Notes under the pieces: model-generated
What the model was told of the DNA's origin: nothing
Database searches by the model: none
Seen by the model: the letters and a program-made list of their open reading frames with translations, nothing else
Shown: piece by piece, positions 58,441-64,000 of the stretch
Position numbering within the stretch: position 1 is the first letter of the stretch
Layout of the letters: each line of letters opens with the position of its first letter
Position numbers and translations under genes: made by a program
Origin: Eutrigla gurnardus
Lineage: Eukaryota; Chordata; Actinopteri; Perciformes; Triglidae
Length of the DNA stretch: 64,000 bases
Assembly: GCA_963514095.1 (NCBI GenBank)
Contig: OY741285.1
Coordinates: 16,484,820-16,548,819, forward strand
Direction: 5' to 3'

Positions 58441-59298
58441 TAGTTTTAGTTTACGTATATGCAGGGACACATCCCCTGTAAGAACATGCTGTTCATTCTA
58501 AAGGTGAGCAAAATTAAGAGTCTAGAGCTGAGAAGAATGGTGTGTTCTAGAAATCAGTTTAATTGTAAACACATTTATTGTAGGCTATATGAACGGCGAT
58601 CACTCACACAAAGCATGGTGACAAGAGGGTTTTTTCAAAGTTTGTTGCCAACATCTCCACAGCCTTGGGTGCAACACTGTAAATGATTTACACATGTGGC
58701 CCAGAGCATTGAGAAGTTATCCCATGGTACAACCAGAGCGTAATGATAGCCTTGCTCGTCTCTGTTGGCTGGTCAGCCCTCCTTAGTGACATAACTCCAT
58801 TGGTTTTTGGAGACATTGTTGTTGTGCACTTACAGTACGAGCTAGACCAAGGAAACCAAACTAGAATTCATTATTTCCATTGGTTTTTGGGATGTGGTTT
58901 GTCTGTTTGCAATTTGAGAGAATAGAAAAAAAAAAGATTTGTGTGCTGTGTCATGACTGAATATATTCTTGGTGCTGATTGTGCTTGAGGTTCACATGCT
59001 AAAGGCCAAAATCAAATATTGATTAAAACTAACATAACATAGGTTATTTATACCTTTTTAAATTGTGTTGGAATAAAATAAAAGAATATAGATTAAAAAG
59101 TTTTTGCTTCCTAAAAATTACATAGTGAGCAAAACTAGTGAGGAAAACGGGATAATAATAATAAAGAATCGTTAATAAGTTTATGGTTAAAATTAAATGA
59201 ACGATGCTGGGTTAACTTTAGGGAAAGATCACTGTCGTGGTTAAATATAAAAAATAAATAAAAAAACTGACTTAAAGCATGACATGAAACATTTGTCT
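58441..59298. other. Non-coding DNA, possibly more of the decayed transposon
   Basis: No motif of the catalytic domain could be read. The phrase CCATTGGTTTTTGG occurs twice (58798 and 58879) and may reflect a local duplication. Confidence 0.3.
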
Positions 59299-59321
59299 TT
59301 ATATATATATATATATATATA

Positions 59322-60964
59322 TGTTGGGACCTTAGAGACTAAGGACTACACAATGCGGCCTACAAAAGCCTACACATGCGGCCAGGACAGAGGGACAAAG
59401 GGGATTAAAAACTACACCGCCATTTTAGTTTCACATCTCACCCAGGTGAGAAATGTGATGTCACACAACTGGTGCCCTATTGGCTGACAACTGCAGGCAC
59501 CCCAGGGGGTCCCCAGCAGCAGCCATGAGCTTTATAAACCGAAGCCGCCTGGAGAACGCTCTCTTACTCTTACTCTGGCGTCTCTTCCTACAACCGGCGC
59601 AACACCACGTTGCAACGGGAGGCGACCCCCTCCTGCAGCGCACCGCTGCAACAAGAGGAACCAAGCCGGTTCCTGCCTTCCAGCTACCAGACGCTGTCTG
59701 AAGTAAGCTGACTAAATCGCCAAGCCGCGATTATATCGCCGCTCGTGGAAGGAGGAAACACCAACTGTTTTCTTTATTTGAGTTTGATCAACGAGAGGAA
59801 ACCCGCTCCGCTCTCGTCTGGACGAAGCCGACTCATCACGTCCCCCGCTGACGCCGGGGACTCACGAACTACCGCCGTTACGGAACGCCGTCATCGCCAG
59901 GACGGACTCGCAGCTTACGCAACGACACCAGTAAGAGGCTATCAGTCTGGGCAGAGACACAAGTGATAGTGTAGGATATGCTTGTAATTCTTGCTAACGT
60001 GTTTTAAGTTCTGATTGCGGACCGCCGAGTCCGTTGGTTCATGTCCTGCTGTATTTGAATGCTGATTGTGTACCACGCCGCTGGTTGATTTCTGTAACAG
60101 TGTTTGCGACTAACCTCCGCCATATTCGCGAGCTCAGAAAGCCTCTACTATCAGTTAAAAGACCGGTCTCGCGGAATAAACGCCAGTTCATTCACGCGCG
60201 CCCGGGTGATAGCGGCACGGCTTCTGGGACTCAGAATATCGCTCGCGCATTCTCTCTCTCTTTGTTTGTGTCCCGCTAACACACACACACATACACGCCG
60301 CACACACATCCTCCGCCAGCTGTTTCCAGCTCTGGACGTTGAGGACATAGCTCCCCCTCTCGCTCTCTCTCTCTCGCTCTCTCCCTCTCGTGATCCTGTC
60401 TGACGTCAGTGGCTCCGCCCCTGAACGCTGTGAGGAATAGCTCCATCTGATGGTCGCGCCCGACCATATCTCTCTCTCGCTCTCTCTCTCTACACACACA
60501 CACTCCACGTGTGTCTCTCCCTTTGTTTAAGCTAAGCTTTGTGTGTTAGGTAGTTAGGTAATAAGGCTTTGTTAATTGCAGTGTTATTGATTGTGATCAT
60601 TATTACTGATTTTAATAAATCTTATTATGTTATAACTAGCGGTCTCTTGTGCTTGTTGTGTATATGTCACTGGATAACAGCAGGTTGTGAAGGCTAGTGC
60701 TTGAATTTCACGCCCTTTTTAATTGTTCGATTGGTTTTGTACTCCTATGCCAATGATCACGATGATTGGCATGTGAGTATAAAACCTTTATATTGAGACT
60801 GAATACAGTTTTAGGTTATCTTTTCCCTGATCCCAGGGTGGTGCCCCGTTTATTCATGATTATATCATGATAATATATTAAATATAATTATTAATACCGG
60901 TAATCATATTGATATTAATAATTAACTGTTGATAACCAAATCTGCTCCTGCTACAACCCCAACA
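59322..60964. mobile_element. LTR-like unit of 1.64 kb inserted in a (TA)n array
   Basis: It begins TGTTGGGACC and ends ACCCCAACA, so the ends are TG...CA with a 7-8 base inverted repeat. TA arrays (59300-59321 and 60965-60986) abut both sides, compatible with insertion into one array. Inside are a TTTAATAAATC signal at about 60610 and a GTATAAAAC box at about 60778, plus CA- and CT-rich tracts at 60280-60510. The ORFs are unrecognised and no gag or pol motif is seen. A long solo LTR is the likeliest reading. A short-TIR DNA element is the alternative. Confidence 0.5.
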
Positions 60965-60986
60965 TATATATATATATATATATATA

Positions 60987-63740
60987 CATTGTTGATGTAA
61001 TGCAGCAAGATTCCCATTTATGATGAGTATTAACAGTTTTGCCCTTATTCACCTTTTAACTGTGCAAGAGTTTTTCACTTTTAAAAACATTGCCAGTAAA
61101 TCCAAACAGCTGTCATGTTTTTTCCAAAATGTCTTTGGCAAATCAAATTCCTGTAGAAGATAAACTATGACATAATTACATAGACAGCTCTCAACCTATT
61201 GAGCTGTATATCTAGAATTTATTTTTTGTATAAAAATGTGCCCATTTATATCAGGTTAGCAGGTTCAGTCTATGTATTTTTACACCAATGTTCACCACCT
61301 ACTGTATTTCATAGATGTACATCAGGACCTCATACCTGTGCAAAAGGATGCTGCGTAAGCCAAACTTATAATGTACCTCCTTTGAACTGCGAGTATACCA
61401 TATATTATTAATTGTGAGCAGACCAGCAGCAAAGACGTGACCCTGTACATATCCCACTCCCCCTCCTCATTACTGCCTGATGAGAGCTGAAACATCCCTT
61501 TAGGGCTCAGGCAGTGCACTAATAGCTGCTGTCTGGTGACGGAGAGGTCTGGTGGGGAGCGCAGTCACCCATGGCATACCGAGCTCTTACCACTCAGTCA
61601 TTCAGCCAGAACAAATTCACCCCATCAGCACCTCCTGGCAGTACAAGTGGTCGTGATGCAGGAAAAACAAAATGTATATATCAACATATACACTTCAGTA
61701 TAAGTATAGGCATAAATGGTATAGCAGATAGATTAGCTTGGTTGAGCGCTGCCTGGATTCACCCTGGGGAATAAAAGGCATGTTCAGCATTTCTTATAGT
61801 CCAGGGTAGTGTGTGTATAGTCTCTTATTAGTACAGGATGTAAAGGCTCCGAGTATTCACGATGGTGTGTTTAGTTATTCTGGCTCATTGGACCTCTTGT
61901 CTAGTTAGTTGAAGCTACAGTATCCTGTGAATTTGATGACTTAATTCAACTTTATATACTTATAAACAACAATAAGGCAGTCGGGAAGCTGTCATGTTAA
62001 GCATTTAGATATTTTACTGCAATGTAAAAAAAAAACACTATTACAAGTAGGGGTGTAAGAACAAATTGATAAACTTGAATATAATATTATGTTTTGTGAT
62101 GCTCTAATAATTGTCAAAAACTCTATCCATTTTTAATCAATAGTCGACATGCACAGATTCATGCCAGACAGTGGATCTGATTGCACATAAAGCAGTGCTA
62201 TTATATTATACCAATTATAATACAATGCAGTGACTGGGATAAATGCAAATGCTTATCCCATTGTTCTTATTGCATAAAATGCCCTGAACATAATTTGACA
62301 GAATTCCTTATAATTGGATTTAGAGAAATTGCAAAATGTTGCTTTGCTTTTAGTGAACAATATATAGTATTGTATCACCAGATTCTGGCCAATTAAAAAG
62401 CCCTAATTACCCTCTTCACCCCAAATCAAGGTCTGAGGGGTGTGAGATGATTAAAATGACAGGAAAGAGAAAACAAAGCACCTTACTTTTTATATCTTAA
62501 TTTGACTATGTATGTATTCATGCATTAATATTACTGTAAATGAAAATGTATTGATATTCAACTGGCATCCTTCAGCAAAATGTTCTAAAACCAATGAAGA
62601 CTTTCATATTTTATTGTGTATTAAAGTTAGTTTGACCTTTTCAGGCTACTGGAAAGTCTACAAATGACCTGCTTTAAAAGGTTACAAGCCCAAACCATTG
62701 TGAACCAGGGGTAGAAGCTTAAAAACGTATAGTTGGGTCACAGAGGAGCTTATTCTTTTTGTCCCCTTGTAAATGTAAAAATATGGATAACATGTGGGCA
62801 AACAGTTACTTATTTACACATCCTGCAGACACAAAGTAGTATTCACATCCATTTAAAAATGTTGTTTCTGACCACCTCATGTTAATGGAAGCTCAATGTT
62901 CCCTCTCTGGCTTTGGTCTCCACCATCTCCCGAGAGAAACATTTGGCTCTTTAGTTGCTAAATGCTCCAATATGTTGAACAAGCTAGTCATGGACTTGGT
63001 TTACTGTTTGATGCTGGGCAGGTCGAGGACAGTTGGTGTATCAGAGGCTCTTTTTTTGTGACCAGCTGCCATTAGTTGGACACAGTGTTGAAGAGAGTTA
63101 GTAAATCAGAACAGTAAAGTTGCAATGATGAGCCAAGACACTCTGCTGAGGAGAAACGCAGAGTCTGATGCTATTTATCTCTGGGTTATTTACTTTAAGT
63201 GACTCCTTTGAATTACACATATTCACTTCACCCATTGTTATTAAGGACATATTGGTCACAGCCACTGAAATGCCTTTTATTTACAGTACCGATAGTTTAA
63301 AGTGACACCAGACTGCTTTGTAACCCCTCCCCCCATCTAGAGTAGAATCAGGATATTTATATCATGGCAACGTTCATTAGTACACCGCCGGTGCAGCCAA
63401 CAGTCACGGTCCTGAGTGTACCGTGCCTTGGAGCAGTAAATTATGATTCAGCAGTTTCTGAGTCTGGGTGAGAATACAGATGAATGAATGCAGATCATAT
63501 GAACATGGAGGTTAGAGATGACTTGTTGCCATGTTGAGATCTTTCGTTGTTGTTCGCTTAACAGTTTTCCATAGCTTACATAAAATTACCATAGAAGAGT
63601 CATAAAATGAGTCTATTTTCTCTGGTTTTGTCTTTCCTAGAACGTATTATCATGTGTGTTCAGCCATTCAACATGCTGACAGCAAAAAGGGAACAGTTGC
63701 CAAGTTCCCACAATGTGCTGTCTGGGCTGTGTTGCACTGC
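60987..63740. other. AT-rich non-coding DNA
   Basis: No element ends, RNA genes or splice-bounded exons were recognised. ORFs are short and unrelated to known families. Confidence 0.4.
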
Positions 63741-63748
63741 ATTTGTTG

Positions 63749-64000
63749 TAGGGCTGTTGGAATGAACTTCAGTAATTGGATATAATTTGAATAGTCAAAA
63801 AATCCTTATTATTCAAATGCTGAAATTAGCATTCAATTTCTTAATTATTTTTTCTTATTTAGATTTAGACCCCAGGAGAACGGCAATGTGGTTGTTTTAC
63901 TTGGAACGCCCTCTAGTGGACAGGAAGTAAAACAACCACATTGCCGATAATGCCATTCGCAACGTCTAAAGGCTGAATTATGCTTCCGCGTCGACACAAC
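63749..64000. mobile_element. hAT-type MITE, family A copy 3, cut by the window end
   Basis: It starts TAGGGCTGTTGGAATG, the family A terminus, preceded by ATTTGTTG as the expected 8-bp target. It contains the same hairpin as copy 1: CGGCAATGTGGTTGTTTTAC and TGGAACGCCCTCTAGTGGAC, followed by GTAAAACAACCACATTGCCG. The right end lies outside the window. Confidence 0.8.

Overview
This is eukaryotic DNA, almost certainly from a ray-finned (teleost) fish. It carries one clear vertebrate gene with GT-AG introns, typical teleost transposable elements (DD38E Tc1-like, hAT, Kolobok-like TTAA elements, L2-like LINEs, a tRNA-type SINE, solo LTRs), many microsatellites, and very low coding density.

The only gene I can identify with confidence is ormdl3 on the + strand, coding from 13810 to 17245 in three coding exons. 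It encodes a complete 153-residue ER membrane protein of the ORM family, which inhibits serine palmitoyltransferase. A CpG-rich promoter region with CCAAT boxes and a CRE-like site lies at about 12.55-13.05 kb, with a non-coding first exon probably there. A long 3' UTR/downstream region follows. A second, weakly supported + strand transcription unit may start near 32.1 kb: a first exon ending at 32199 and a short second exon at 33946-33995. I could not name it or find later exons.

Layout: 1-10.3 kb holds no recognised gene, with simple repeats and some stretches that resemble conserved non-coding DNA. 10.5-12.3 kb has a hAT MITE, an old dispersed repeat and a tetranucleotide array just upstream of ormdl3. 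12.5-20.5 kb is the ormdl3 locus, with a TTAA-flanked MITE downstream. 20.5-28.2 kb is intergenic with a LINE 3' end and CNE-like stretches. 28.2-31.7 kb is an Intruder (DD38E) Tc1-like transposon with an intact 350-codon transposase; its left terminal repeat is split by a second element with about 0.55-kb inverted arms. 32-37.7 kb holds LINE fragments, one split by a Kolobok-like element. 38.2-39.5 kb is a hAT element inside another hAT element. 39.5-64 kb is mostly non-coding, with three related hAT MITEs, another TTAA MITE, a LINE fragment, a decayed Tc1-like transposase, a solo LTR, a 1.64-kb LTR-like unit and a SINE.

The most notable non-element signal is a 179-bp segment downstream of ormdl3 (19534-19712) that recurs in inverted orientation, without indels and with about 97% identity, at 55515-55693. 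All element boundaries were read by eye from terminal repeats and target-site duplications. No database search was run.
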